A stretch of 64,000 nucleotides of DNA. Source: Candidatus Epulonipiscium sp. (GTDB taxonomy: Bacteria; Bacillota; Clostridia; Lachnospirales; Defluviitaleaceae). The DNA is taken from assembly GCA_012519205.1 (NCBI GenBank), contig JAAYQR010000023.1, positions 62,001 to 126,000 of the forward strand, written 5' to 3'. Shown here piece after piece: positions 1 to 8,256 of the stretch (position 1 is the stretch's first letter; every line of letters starts with the position of its first letter). Position numbers and translations under genes: made by a program. A model generated the notes under the pieces. That model saw only the letters and a list, made by a program, of their open reading frames with translations. It was not told the origin of the DNA and searched no databases.

Positions 1-385
1 TGTCAATATTTCCTTTTAATTTTATTACCTTAGCTACCTGAACAATAGGTTTTTCTTTTTGTGTTAATATTTGAATGCATTGTGCCATCGAATCGGCCCT
101 TTGATCGTATTGACCCGGAAGGTATTCCATGGCAAATACTCTTTCCCCTTCATTTACAGGAATTTCTTCATCATAAACATCATCTATAGTGGGCTCCGAA
201 AAAATTGTAGTTCTTGCCCTATTATAAGTTTCATCATCTATTCCTTCTATATAATATCGTTGAATAATTTGTACATTTTCTAATTCGTTTATAAGCAGGT
301 TTTCTTTTAGATCCTTATACAAGGCTTTAGCTTCTACATCAAAACCAGGTTTTTTCTGAACAAAAACGCTCTTAACACCACTCAT
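1..385 (-). CDS. purL: Phosphoribosylformylglycinamidine synthase, N-terminal part (cut by window edge)
   Basis: Reading the minus strand from the ATG at 385 gives an open frame to the window edge, about 128 residues. It begins MSGVKSVFVQKKPGFDVEAK and contains YLPGQYDQRADS. I recognise this as the start of the long, single-chain FGAM synthase typical of Clostridia (PurL-PurQ fused form), which converts FGAR, glutamine and ATP to FGAM in purine synthesis. A GGGGG ribosome binding site lies about eight bases upstream. It shares a 107-bp divergent intergenic region with the LysR gene. It runs in the same direction as purF-purM-purN-purD, but a terminator after purD and the intervening LysR, nitronate monooxygenase and Spo0E-like genes separate it from that operon. 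The catalytic domains lie outside the window, so their integrity cannot be judged. Confidence 0.88.
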   Translation of the reverse strand, partial: MSGVKSVFVQKKPGFDVEAKALYKDLKENLLINELENVQIIQRYYIEGIDDETYNRARTTIFSEPTIDDVYDEEIPVNEGERVFAMEYLPGQYDQRADSMAQCIQILTQKEKPIVQVAKVIKLKGNID

Positions 386-413
386 TTATCTAACCCCCAT
401 GTTTTTATTTTTG

Positions 414-442
414 TTTACAATCATATTTTAACATGATATTAT
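414..442 (+). promoter_or_regulatory. Sigma-A type promoter for the LysR gene
   Basis: TTTACA (414-419) and TATTAT (437-442) are separated by 17 bp. They sit about 50 bp upstream of the LysR start codon and inside the divergent region shared with purL. The match is by eye only. Confidence 0.5.
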
Positions 443-492
443 TAATAAATAAAATTAATAATTTTAATATGTTTTATTAGGAGGACTAATAA

Positions 493-1377
493 ATGGATGT
501 AAATTTTGAACTTTATAAGGTTTTTTATTATGTAGCCTCTACCCTCAGTTTTTCTGAGGCAGCAAATAATCTTTTTATATCCCAATCAGCAGTAAGTCAG
601 TCTATCAAAAACCTAGAAGAAAAACTAAATATACAATTGTTTTTTAGGAATACAAAACAGGTTAGGCTTACAAAAGATGGAGAAGTATTATTCCAACATA
701 TAGAACAAGCATATAATCTAATCAAAAACGCCGAGCGAACCATCGATGAAATACATTCTTTAAGCAAAGGAGAAGTTCGTATAGGAGCCAGTGATACTAT
801 TTGCAAATATTATCTTCTACCCTTTTTCAAAGAATTTCATAAGTTATATCCAGGGGTAAAAATCCATGTGACCAATGGTACTTCCCCTAAATGTGTGGAA
901 CTTTTACAACAAGGGAGTGTAGATTTTATAATATCTAATATTCCTAATCATTATGTAGATGTCTCGATGATTATAAAAAAGGTGCAACCCATTCAGGATG
1001 TATTTATAGCAGGAATGCAATTTAATGAGTTGAAAAATAGGCAAGTTTCTCTAAAAGATTTAGAAAAATACCCATTCCTTATGCTAGAAAGTAAGACTAC
1101 AACTAGAGAGTTTTTCGATGATATGATAAAAGAAAAAAACATTAACATAATTCCCGAAATCGAGCTGGGGAGTATTGATCTTTTAGTTGAAATGTCAAAA
1201 ATCGGCCTTGGTCTTACTTTTGTATGGAAAAATTGCATTAAAGAACAATTAAAATCGAAGGAGGTCTTTATGGTTCATGTAAAGGAAAAAATACCTGTAC
1301 GTTATTTAGGCGTTATAACTCATAAACATATTCCCCTTTCAATTGGAGCCAAAAAGTTCATTGAACTCCTTTATTAA
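493..1377 (+). CDS. LysR-family transcriptional regulator
   Basis: This 294-residue protein has the classic LysR layout: a winged helix-turn-helix at about residues 1-60 (FSEAANNLFISQSAVSQSIK is the recognition region) and a LysR substrate-binding domain from about residue 90 to the end. The start is secured by TAGGAGGA eight bases upstream. It is divergent from purL and 91 bp upstream of the nitronate monooxygenase on the same strand. LysR proteins often control a divergent or adjacent gene, so either neighbour could be a target. However, the nitronate monooxygenase has its own promoter with a palindrome of a different type. The effector is unknown. Confidence 0.9.
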   Translation: MDVNFELYKVFYYVASTLSFSEAANNLFISQSAVSQSIKNLEEKLNIQLFFRNTKQVRLTKDGEVLFQHIEQAYNLIKNAERTIDEIHSLSKGEVRIGASDTICKYYLLPFFKEFHKLYPGVKIHVTNGTSPKCVELLQQGSVDFIISNIPNHYVDVSMIIKKVQPIQDVFIAGMQFNELKNRQVSLKDLEKYPFLMLESKTTTREFFDDMIKEKNINIIPEIELGSIDLLVEMSKIGLGLTFVWKNCIKEQLKSKEVFMVHVKEKIPVRYLGVITHKHIPLSIGAKKFIELLY

Positions 1378-1391
1378 ATAACGCAATTTCA

Positions 1392-1420
1392 TTGACATAA
1401 TTTTATTTTTACTATATACT
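1392..1420 (+). promoter_or_regulatory. Strong sigma-A promoter of the nitronate monooxygenase gene
   Basis: TTGACA (1392-1397) and TATACT (1415-1420) have an exact 17-bp spacer, close to consensus. Transcription should start near 1427, about 40 bases before the ATG at 1469. The -10 box is covered by the palindrome listed next. Confidence 0.75.
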
Positions 1421-1436
1421 TTGACTGTCAAAGTAT
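1416..1436. promoter_or_regulatory. 21-bp palindromic operator over the -10 region
   Basis: Ten-base arms, ATACTTTGAC and GTCAAAGTAT, are perfect inverted repeats around a single central T. The site covers the -10 box and the expected start of transcription, the place for a repressor to block initiation. The core TTTGAC-N-GTCAAA resembles the sites of MarR-type fatty-acid regulators of the FabT kind, known in other Firmicutes. That identification is inference; no fabT is present in the window. Confidence 0.65.
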
Positions 1437-1468
1437 TTGACATGCAAATAAAATTAAGGAGTGATAAC

Positions 1469-2545
1469 ATGAAACTTCCTTCATTAAATATCGGCAATCT
1501 CATTGCAGAGATTCCTATTATCCAAGGTGGCATGGGAGTCGGGGTATCAAGATCCGGTTTAGCTTCCGCCGTTGCTAACGAGGGGTGCATCGGAATCATT
1601 TCCGGTGTTCAAATTGGTTTCAACGAGCCTGATTTTGAGACCAATAGCAATGCTGCTAATATAAGAGGTTTGCAAAAGGAGATAAAAAAGGCAAGGGAAC
1701 TAAGTCCAAAAGGAATTATAGGTGTAAATATATTAACAGCTATGAATAGTTATAAGGAATTAGTAATTACCGCAGTTAAAGAAAAAATAGACTTAATTAT
1801 ATGTGGTGCAGGCCTGCCTGTAGATCTTCCTGAACTAGTTAAAAATTCTGCTTCTAAAATTGTTCCTGTAGTTTCTTCCGGTAAGGCTGCATCTGTTATA
1901 ACTAAGCTTTGGGATAAAAGATATAAGTATCTTCCCGATGCCCTGATTGTAGAAGGGCCCGATGCTGGAGGGCATTTAGGGTTTTCCTTAGAGGAACTTA
2001 GTTTAAATCCCCTACCTAATTTAACTTCTATAATAAAGGATGTACTTTCTGCTATAAAACCTTTTGAAGAAAAATACAATAAAAAAATACCCCTTATTGC
2101 AGCAGGGGGGATTTTTGATGGCAATGATATATCGAAGTATCTTAGAGCAGGGGCTACGGGAGTCCAAATGGCAACCCGGTTTGTCACGACCCATGAATGC
2201 GATGCTCATGAAAACTTTAAAAAAGCTTACATAAATGCCTCCAAAAACGATGTACAGATTATAAAAAGCCCCGTAGGTATGCCCGGCAGAGCCATAAGAA
2301 ATGATTTAATTGAAGCCCTAGAAGAGGCAAATCAAAAGGTAACCAAATGCTATAAATGTTTAAAGCCTTGTAATCCTGCAACTACCCCTTATTGCATATC
2401 AAAAGCTTTAATTCAAGCAGTTAATGGGGACACAAAAAATGGTTTGATTTTTGCGGGAAGTAATGCCTATAAGCTAAATAAGATTATCTCAGTAAAAGAA
2501 TTAATAAATAACCTAGTTTTAGAAACCAAGGCTGCATTAATTTAA
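1469..2545 (+). CDS. FabK-like nitronate monooxygenase family flavoprotein
   Basis: The 358-residue protein is an FMN-dependent TIM barrel of the 2-nitropropane dioxygenase/nitronate monooxygenase/FabK family. Visible motifs are IIQGGMGVGVS near the N-terminus, the glycine-rich PDAGGHLG, and IAAGGIFDGNDI-RAGATGVQMATRF in the phosphate-binding region. A C-terminal cysteine group (CYKCLKPC followed by a further Cys) occurs in a clostridial subgroup and may bind metal. The longer frame opening at 1421 was rejected because it starts inside the operator; AAGGAG lies six bases before the ATG at 1469. The reaction could be nitronate oxidation or an enoyl-ACP-reductase-like role; sequence alone does not decide. 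Confidence 0.85.
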   Translation: MKLPSLNIGNLIAEIPIIQGGMGVGVSRSGLASAVANEGCIGIISGVQIGFNEPDFETNSNAANIRGLQKEIKKARELSPKGIIGVNILTAMNSYKELVITAVKEKIDLIICGAGLPVDLPELVKNSASKIVPVVSSGKAASVITKLWDKRYKYLPDALIVEGPDAGGHLGFSLEELSLNPLPNLTSIIKDVLSAIKPFEEKYNKKIPLIAAGGIFDGNDISKYLRAGATGVQMATRFVTTHECDAHENFKKAYINASKNDVQIIKSPVGMPGRAIRNDLIEALEEANQKVTKCYKCLKPCNPATTPYCISKALIQAVNGDTKNGLIFAGSNAYKLNKIISVKELINNLVLETKAALI

Positions 2546-2551
2546 AACATA

Positions 2552-2587
2552 AAATTAAAGAGGACATCATGATGTCCTCTTTAATTT
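2552..2587. terminator. Bidirectional terminator between the monooxygenase and Spo0E-like genes
   Basis: Two 18-base arms (2552-2569 and 2570-2587) are perfect inverted repeats and are flanked by A/T runs that give U-tracts on both strands. The hairpin contains the stop codon of the Spo0E-like gene. Confidence 0.85.
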
Positions 2588-2758
2588 TTTATCCTGCTCT
2601 TTTAGATATTCTACCAACAAATCATCCAGCATTTGGCTTACATCCATGATTTTCTTATTAGAAATAATACCTTCCTCTAAACCAATTAAATCATTAAGGT
2701 ACTGTCTAGTCTCTTCTATCTTTTCTTTGAGCATTTCTAGTCTTTTACTGTCTGACAT
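2567..2758 (-). CDS. Spo0E-like aspartyl-phosphate phosphatase
   Basis: A 63-residue all-helical protein with the Spo0E family signature: an amphipathic first helix (LKEKIEETRQYLNDLI), a loop, then VSQMLDDLLVEY, which matches the S-Q-x-L-D motif of the second helix. Family members dephosphorylate Spo0A~P and delay sporulation, which implies a spore-forming host. TGGGGA lies about eight bases before the ATG. The gene stands alone and is convergent with the monooxygenase gene, sharing its terminator. Length and motif agree with the family; the target response regulator is inferred. Confidence 0.8.
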   Translation of the reverse strand: MSDSKRLEMLKEKIEETRQYLNDLIGLEEGIISNKKIMDVSQMLDDLLVEYLKEQDKKLKRTS

Positions 2759-2945
2759 TTAGATTCCCCACTTTAAATAAATAGGCATGATAAAAGGTTA
2801 ACCTTTCTTTATTATTTACAAAAGACTATAAAATAAACAATATTTCATAGGGTTTTTTTGTTAATAAAGAATTCTTAATACATTTCCAACAACATACTAC
2901 TAAATATTAATAATAGCTTTTGATTGCAGATATTGCAATATTTTT

Positions 2946-2988
2946 CTAAAAAAATAGGGATATAGCATTATCATTTAGGCTATAGCCC
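2946..2988 (-). terminator. Terminator of the purF-purM-purN-purD operon
   Basis: On the minus strand GGGCTATAGC pairs with GCTATATCCC (one mismatch) around a 12-base loop, followed by TATTTTTTT. It lies 10 bases after the purD stop, so purL is not expected to be read from the purF promoter. Confidence 0.75.
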
Positions 2989-2998
2989 TACTTTAGTC

Positions 2999-4258
2999 CT
3001 ATTTAATTCCTATATCTTTTCTATAATGTTTTTTCTCAAAATAAATTTTATCTACTCCATTATAAGCTGTTTTAATTGCTTCGTCCAATGTCTTTGCGAT
3101 TCCCGTAACTCCTAAAACTCTTCCCCCGTTGGTTATAATTTTTCCTTCTTTTTTAGCGGTTCCTGCATGAAATACGATTGTATCCTTATCATTGTTAAGT
3201 CGTTCTAATCCCTCTATGGGGTATCCCTTTTCGTAAGAAAGAGGATATCCACCGGAAGCTAATACTACACATACCGCAGCCTTGTCTTCCCATTCTACTT
3301 TAACTTCATGAAGCCGTTTATCAACACAAGCTTCTAAAATTTCTAATAAATCACCCTTTAATCTTGGAATTACTACTTGAGCTTCAGGGTCTCCAAATCT
3401 TGCATTATACTCCAATACTTTAATACCTTCATCAGTAATCATAAGCCCAAAAAATAATATTCCAGTGAAGGATCTTCCTTCCTCTTTCATGGCATTTAAT
3501 GTTGGCTTGAAAATCTTTTCCATACAATACTCATCTATCTCTTTTGTATATACACGGCTTGGTGAAAATGTCCCCATACCACCTGTGTTTAGTCCCTCAT
3601 CATTGTCTAAAGCTCTTTTATGGTCTTGGGCACTAACCATCGGAATAATAGTATTGCCGTCACAAAAGGATAGGACTGATACTTCATGACCAATCATAAA
3701 TTCTTCTATAACTATCCTATTTCCTGCTTCTCCAAATTTTTTGTCTTTCATTATCTCATAAACTGCATCATAAGCCTCTTCATATGTATTACAAACAATA
3801 ACTCCTTTACCTAAAGCAAGCCCATCAGCCTTTACCACTAAGGGAAAGGATTGGGTTTTTATATATCCTATAGCGGCTTCAAAATCTCCAAAAACCTCAT
3901 AAGCTGCTGTAGGTATATTATATTTTTTCATTAAATCTTTTGAAAATGCTTTGCTTCCTTCTATTATAGCAGCCTTTTTATTAGGTCCGAAAATCCTTAA
4001 GCCTTTTTCCTGAAACTTATCCACAATCCCAAGCATTAAGGGGTCATCCATCCCCACAATAGTAAAATCTATCTGTGAATCCTGTGCAAACTTAACTAAT
4101 GCTTCTACATCTGTAGCTTTTATATCAATACAATGAGCTAGGGTCTCTATCCCCGCATTTCCAGGTGCGCAATATATTTCGCTTATGTTTTTGCTTTGGG
4201 CAAGTTTCCATATAATCGTATGTTCCCTACCCCCACCACCAATAACTAATATTTTCAT
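2999..4258 (-). CDS. purD: Phosphoribosylamine-glycine ligase (GAR synthetase)
   Basis: The 419-residue protein makes GAR from phosphoribosylamine, glycine and ATP. It opens with the nucleotide-fold motif MKILVIGGGGREHTI and carries the ATP-grasp features VVKADGLALGKGV, EEFMIGHEVSVL, NTGGMGTFSPS and LEYNARFGDPEAQ. Length is normal for PurD. GGAGGTAGAGGT precedes the ATG. It is the last gene of the operon, 18 bp after purN and just before a terminator. purH, which often lies between purN and purD in Firmicutes, is absent here. Confidence 0.97.
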   Translation of the reverse strand: MKILVIGGGGREHTIIWKLAQSKNISEIYCAPGNAGIETLAHCIDIKATDVEALVKFAQDSQIDFTIVGMDDPLMLGIVDKFQEKGLRIFGPNKKAAIIEGSKAFSKDLMKKYNIPTAAYEVFGDFEAAIGYIKTQSFPLVVKADGLALGKGVIVCNTYEEAYDAVYEIMKDKKFGEAGNRIVIEEFMIGHEVSVLSFCDGNTIIPMVSAQDHKRALDNDEGLNTGGMGTFSPSRVYTKEIDEYCMEKIFKPTLNAMKEEGRSFTGILFFGLMITDEGIKVLEYNARFGDPEAQVVIPRLKGDLLEILEACVDKRLHEVKVEWEDKAAVCVVLASGGYPLSYEKGYPIEGLERLNNDKDTIVFHAGTAKKEGKIITNGGRVLGVTGIAKTLDEAIKTAYNGVDKIYFEKKHYRKDIGIK

Positions 4259-4276
4259 ACCTCTACCTCCGCCTGT

Positions 4277-4906
4277 TTATTTATTACGGATTATTGTCTT
4301 ATTATCCTTTATTTCTATTCTGCCCCCACAATATAGGGAAATTGCTTTAGGATATATTTCCCACTCCGCTTCTTCCATAACCCTCTTTTGGAGTATCTCT
4401 GGAGTATCATCTTGCATTACATTAACCGCCTTTTGTAAAATAATCGGTCCCGTATCTGTCCCCTCATCTACAAAATGGACTGTTGCCCCTGTAATTTTAA
4501 CTCCCCTATCTAATACTGCTTCATGTACTTTTATTCCATAAAATCCATCCCCACAAAAGGAGGGAATTAGGGAAGGGTGGATATTCATTATCCTATTCTT
4601 GTAATGTTGTATAAAGCTTTCCCCCAATATCACAAGATATCCTGCTAATACTACCAGGTCCACTTTTTTCTCTTTAAAATGATTTATCAGATTTTGATTG
4701 AATTCTTCCCTATTATCAAATTGATTTGGGGCTATACATACCGCTTCTATTCTATTATTCTTTGCTCGCTCAAGTGCATATGCCTGTGGCTTATTACTTA
4801 CAACCGTCACTATTTCAGCATTTTTAATTGTTCCATCTTTCATTCTATCTATTATGGCTTGTAAATTCGTTCCTCCCCCAGAAACTAAGATGCCTATTTT
4901 TAGCAT
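4277..4906 (-). CDS. purN: Phosphoribosylglycinamide formyltransferase
   Basis: PurN transfers a formyl group from 10-formyl-THF to GAR. The 209-residue protein shows the N-terminal [18 protein letters not shown], the catalytic Asn and His in [10 protein letters not shown], and the catalytic Asp in [11 protein letters not shown]. The segment after the NIHPS motif reads [14 protein letters not shown], a variant of the commoner PG-x-HA motif. It overlaps purM by 7 bp, pointing to translational coupling. Confidence 0.96.
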   Translation of the reverse strand: MLKIGILVSGGGTNLQAIIDRMKDGTIKNAEIVTVVSNKPQAYALERAKNNRIEAVCIAPNQFDNREEFNQNLINHFKEKKVDLVVLAGYLVILGESFIQHYKNRIMNIHPSLIPSFCGDGFYGIKVHEAVLDRGVKITGATVHFVDEGTDTGPIILQKAVNVMQDDTPEILQKRVMEEAEWEIYPKAISLYCGGRIEIKDNKTIIRNK

Positions 4907-5925
4907 AACTCCACCCCGGTTTTACTTTCAATAACTTCTCCTATTACATAGGCTTTTTCTCCTAAGCCCTTTAATATGGAAAGGGCTTTTTCTTTTTCAC
5001 TGTTATCAAGAGCTATAACCATTCCAATTCCCATATTAAAGGTGTTGTACATATCTTTTTCACTAACGCCCCCTAACTCCTGCATTAATTCAAAAATAGG
5101 AAGCACATCCCACGCTCCTTGATAAATCTTTGCTCCAAGAGCTTCAGGAATCATTCTAGGAATATTTTCTATGAATCCTCCTCCGGTAATGTGACATATG
5201 CCTTTCATTACCACTTCTTCCTTTAATCTTTGTATAGCCTTTACATATATTTTTGTTGGTTTTAAGAGTTCTTCACCTAGGGTGCATCCTAACTTTTCGA
5301 TATATTCATTCACATTTTTCCGATTGGGATTGAATATTTTTCTTACTAGAGAATAACCATTGCTATGGATTCCGCTAGAAGCTATCCCAATCAAGGTATC
5401 TCCCTTTTTAATTTTGTTACTATCTATTATTCTTTCTCTATCCACTATCCCTACACAAAAACCAGCAAGGTCATATTCATCTTCTTTATAGAATCCTGGC
5501 ATTTCTGCTGTTTCGCCCCCTATAAGAGCAGCCCCTGATTGCTTACAACCTTCTGCAACACCTTTTACAATTTCTGCAATTTTTTCTGGTATGTTTTTTC
5601 CACATGCGATGTAGTCTAAGAAAAAGAGGGGTTCTGCCCCTGAACAAATAACATCATTAACACACATGGCAACGCAATCTATTCCTATGGTATCATGTTT
5701 ATCCATTATGAAACTAAATTTAAGCTTTGTTCCAACACCATCTGTCCCCGATACAAGTATGGGCTCTTTCATTTTTTGGTTAGCTATGGAGAACAATCCC
5801 CCAAATCCACCGATATCTGTTAAAACCTCATCTCTAAATGTACCTTTTACATGTTCTTTCATTAATTTTACTGCCTTATAGCCCGCCTCTACATCTACGC
5901 CTGCTTTTTTGTAATCTAAACTCAT
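4900..5925 (-). CDS. purM: Phosphoribosylformylglycinamidine cyclo-ligase (AIR synthetase)
   Basis: PurM closes the imidazole ring of FGAM with ATP to give AIR. The 341-residue protein has [15 protein letters not shown] at its start, [10 protein letters not shown] and [10 protein letters not shown] for ATP binding, and [11 protein letters not shown] and [13 protein letters not shown] in the second half, all typical of the family at the usual length. Its ATG overlaps the purF stop codon in an ATGA junction. Confidence 0.97.
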   Translation of the reverse strand: MSLDYKKAGVDVEAGYKAVKLMKEHVKGTFRDEVLTDIGGFGGLFSIANQKMKEPILVSGTDGVGTKLKFSFIMDKHDTIGIDCVAMCVNDVICSGAEPLFFLDYIACGKNIPEKIAEIVKGVAEGCKQSGAALIGGETAEMPGFYKEDEYDLAGFCVGIVDRERIIDSNKIKKGDTLIGIASSGIHSNGYSLVRKIFNPNRKNVNEYIEKLGCTLGEELLKPTKIYVKAIQRLKEEVVMKGICHITGGGFIENIPRMIPEALGAKIYQGAWDVLPIFELMQELGGVSEKDMYNTFNMGIGMVIALDNSEKEKALSILKGLGEKAYVIGEVIESKTGVELC

Positions 5926-7325
5926 TTTGTTTTCTCCTTCTCTATATCTATTGGGTATTTACCATCAAAGCATGCTGTACAAAATCCACATTCTGCTTTA
6001 GTAGGTGTTTTTTTCACGCCTTCTATTGATAGAAATCCTAAACTGTCTGCACCAATAATCCTTGCGATTTCCTCTACGGAATAGTGATTGGCAATTAAAT
6101 GTTTCCTGTGGGGGGTATCAATCCCAAAATAACAAGGATATAGTACTGGTGGGGAGCTTATCCTTAAGTGAACTTCCTTAGCCCCTGCATCTTTTAGCAT
6201 TTTAACAATTCTTTTACTGGTTGTACCTCTTACTATGGAATCATCTATTATAATGATTTTTTTACCTTCTATCTGACTTTTAATAGGATTTAATTTTAAT
6301 CTTACAGCCTGCTCTCTCATGGCTTGACTAGGCTGTATAAATGTTCTTCCTATATATCTATTCTTCATTAGTCCATCCCCATGGGGTATACCACTTTCCT
6401 TTGAATATCCTATTGCTGCTGCAAGTCCCGAATCAGGAATACCTATAACCAAATCTGCCTCTACAGGATGTTCTCTTGCAAGTAATTTTCCTGCTTCCAC
6501 CCTTGATTCATAAACCGAGGAACCCTCAATAACGCTATCTGGTCTGGCAAAATAAACAAATTCGAAAATACACATTTTAGACTCTTTAGGGGCCTCGGTT
6601 TGAATAGAAGAAAGTTCTCCTTCGTTTACAACCACAATTTCCCCCGGTCTTACTTCTCTTATAAAATCTGCACCGATTATATCTAAAGCCACCGTTTCCG
6701 ATGCAAAGACATATGAGTCTTGTTTTTTACCTATACATAAAGGGTGCATTCCCAAAGGATCCCTTGCTGCTATTAATTTATGGGGGGTCATTAATAAAAG
6801 AGAATACGCCCCTTTAATCGTTTTCATCACTGTCACTAGAGCATCTTCGATGCAATGACATTTTATTCTCTCCCTAGATAGGAGAGCCGCTATTACTTCC
6901 AAATCCGAGTTTGTTTGAAATATGCTCCCGCTTTCCTCCAACCCGCTTCTTATTTTACCTGCATTAACTATATTACCATTATGTGCTAATGCCATATGAC
7001 CCTTTGTATACTTAAGTATAAGAGGCTGTACATTTTCCCTTAAATTATCCCCAGTAGCAGAATACCTCACATGGCCTATAGCCGCCTTTCCATGTAAATG
7101 ACGTAAAATCACATCATCAAATACTTCCGATACCAATCCTTGCTCTTTGTGATAAATAATGGTCCCATTATCATTGACCGCGATGCCAGTACTTTCTTGT
7201 CCCCTATGCTGTAATCCAAACAAGCCGAAATATGTCATTTCAGCTGTGTCCCAGTCGTCTTTGTTGTAAATTCCAAATACTCCGCATTCATCATGAAACT
7301 TGTCATCAAAAATATCGTAATCCAT
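5922..7325 (-). CDS. purF: Amidophosphoribosyltransferase (first step of purine synthesis)
   Basis: PurF makes phosphoribosylamine from PRPP and glutamine. The 467-residue protein starts with a propeptide, [13 protein letters not shown], that must be removed to expose the nucleophile Cys14 of CGVFGIY, so this is the Bacillus-type processed form. The cysteines expected for a [4Fe-4S] cluster are present ([17 protein letters not shown] and [10 protein letters not shown]). The PRPP loop is [23 protein letters not shown] lies upstream of the ATG. It is the first gene after the purine riboswitch and leads purF-purM-purN-purD. Confidence 0.97.
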   Translation of the reverse strand: MDYDIFDDKFHDECGVFGIYNKDDWDTAEMTYFGLFGLQHRGQESTGIAVNDNGTIIYHKEQGLVSEVFDDVILRHLHGKAAIGHVRYSATGDNLRENVQPLILKYTKGHMALAHNGNIVNAGKIRSGLEESGSIFQTNSDLEVIAALLSRERIKCHCIEDALVTVMKTIKGAYSLLLMTPHKLIAARDPLGMHPLCIGKKQDSYVFASETVALDIIGADFIREVRPGEIVVVNEGELSSIQTEAPKESKMCIFEFVYFARPDSVIEGSSVYESRVEAGKLLAREHPVEADLVIGIPDSGLAAAIGYSKESGIPHGDGLMKNRYIGRTFIQPSQAMREQAVRLKLNPIKSQIEGKKIIIIDDSIVRGTTSKRIVKMLKDAGAKEVHLRISSPPVLYPCYFGIDTPHRKHLIANHYSVEEIARIIGADSLGFLSIEGVKKTPTKAECGFCTACFDGKYPIDIEKEKTK

Positions 7326-7467
7326 AGATGAACCCCTTCCTATTATGAACTGAATCTTCTCCTACACCTAAAATCACCATATATTAATTGTACCATGGTA
7401 AACAAAAGAAAAATCTATCATTCGATACGACAACAAATATCTTTAGATTAACTGCAATACACCAAAA

Positions 7468-7501
7468 GTAAAAAGACAGACTCCTATGCATGAAATCTGT
7501 C
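7468..7501 (-). terminator. Riboswitch-controlled terminator upstream of purF
   Basis: On the minus strand GACAGA (7501-7496) pairs with TCTGTC (7480-7475) around a loop containing ATGCAT, followed by TTTTT. An upstream segment GAAAATGTC, just 3' of the aptamer P1 strand, can pair with GACAGATTTC and would disrupt this hairpin. That gives the usual anti-terminator alternative of an OFF switch. Confidence 0.65.
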
Positions 7502-7552
7502 CAATTTATTTTAAGATGCCTTAAAACTCGAACATTACCCTTAGACATTTTC

Positions 7553-7621
7553 ACCCATAGCCGAGAAATTTATGATTCCCAAGCAGATGCACTCAAGTCA
7601 TATTGTTGAGTATATATGAGT
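7553..7621 (-). ncRNA. Purine (guanine-class) riboswitch aptamer upstream of purF
   Basis: By hand alignment to the Bacillus subtilis xpt aptamer, P1 is ACTCAT/ATGGGT. P2 is ACTCAA/TTGAGT with the seven-base loop AATATGA. P3 has a TCATAAA loop, and the 3' junction reads GGCTATGGG. The residue equivalent to xpt C74 is C, which predicts guanine rather than adenine. The loop-loop pairs are kept: G37-C61, and A38-T60 in place of G38-C60, a compensatory change. P3 is one pair longer than in xpt. The J2/3 strand (GCATCTGC) differs from xpt at positions 47, 48 and 52. The leader to purF is about 300 nt. Repression by guanine of purF-purM-purN-purD is the expected role. Confidence 0.82.
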
Positions 7622-7646
7622 ATTATAATATTATTAGACATCTATA

Positions 7647-7675
7647 TTTGTATCATAGGTAATAGATACTGTCAA
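7647..7675 (-). promoter_or_regulatory. Probable promoter of the purF leader
   Basis: TTGACA (minus strand, 7675-7670) is followed after 17 bases by TACAAA (7652-7647), a weak -10. Transcription would start about 20 bases before the aptamer. It lies between the purE stop and the riboswitch. Confidence 0.45.
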
Positions 7676-7722
7676 TATAATATTCGAATTTTATATTGTT
7701 TTATTGAATTAATGTTCGACTT

Positions 7723-8241
7723 TCATTCCTTCATTTTGGATAAATAAGATTCAAAGCCGATATCCTCCAAAACCTCTGCCTTTTCTTCTACCATGTTTTT
7801 AAGACCTTCTTTGTAACTTCTCACCTTTTTTTCTATCTCTTTATTAAAACTTCCAATAATCTGGGCTGCCAATATCCCTGCATTTTTTGCCCCGTTAATC
7901 GAAACGGTAGCAACGGGGATTCCAGGTGGCATTTGCACTATAGAATAAAGGGAGTCTATTCCGCTTAAGGTAGATGTTTTAACAGGAACTCCTATAACTG
8001 GTACCGTAGTAATTGACGCTACCATACCAGGAAGGTGAGCCGCCCCCCCAGCCCCTGCAATTATTACTTTTAACCCCTTATCCCTTGCCTTTTTTGCATA
8101 TTCATACAGTCTTTCTGGGGTTCTATGGGCTGATATTATAGTAAGTTCATAGTCAATTCCTAACTCCTTAAGAACCCTCGCAGCTTCGCTCATAATGGGT
8201 AAATCTGAATCACTTCCCATAATAATTCCTACAGTTTTCAT
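7723..8241 (-). CDS. purE: N5-carboxyaminoimidazole ribonucleotide mutase
   Basis: The 172-residue protein has the class I PurE signatures [27 protein letters not shown] and [27 protein letters not shown]. It converts N5-CAIR to CAIR and works with PurK, whose gene ends 15 bp upstream. A C-terminal helical tail follows the core. purC, its usual downstream partner, is not in the window; the next gene is purF, behind its own leader. Confidence 0.96.
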   Translation of the reverse strand: MKTVGIIMGSDSDLPIMSEAARVLKELGIDYELTIISAHRTPERLYEYAKKARDKGLKVIIAGAGGAAHLPGMVASITTVPVIGVPVKTSTLSGIDSLYSIVQMPPGIPVATVSINGAKNAGILAAQIIGSFNKEIEKKVRSYKEGLKNMVEEKAEVLEDIGFESYLSKMKE

Positions 8242-8256
8242 ATAGACCTCCGTTTC

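Noticed and set aside
71-283. Plus-strand reading frame of 70 codons near the left edge
   Set aside because: It is antisense to the clearly recognisable purL N-terminus and has no family resemblance.
386-492. Searched for a purine riboswitch before purL
   Set aside because: The 107-bp divergent region is too short and has no P1/P2/P3 pattern like that before purF.
1421-1468. Longer start for the nitronate monooxygenase
   Set aside because: The added codons lie in the operator and promoter, and the AAGGAG site fits the ATG at 1469.
7553-7621. Calling the aptamer a 2'-deoxyguanosine riboswitch
   Set aside because: Some core residues vary, but U51 and C74 equivalents are as in guanine aptamers. 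I keep the guanine-class call and flag the variation.
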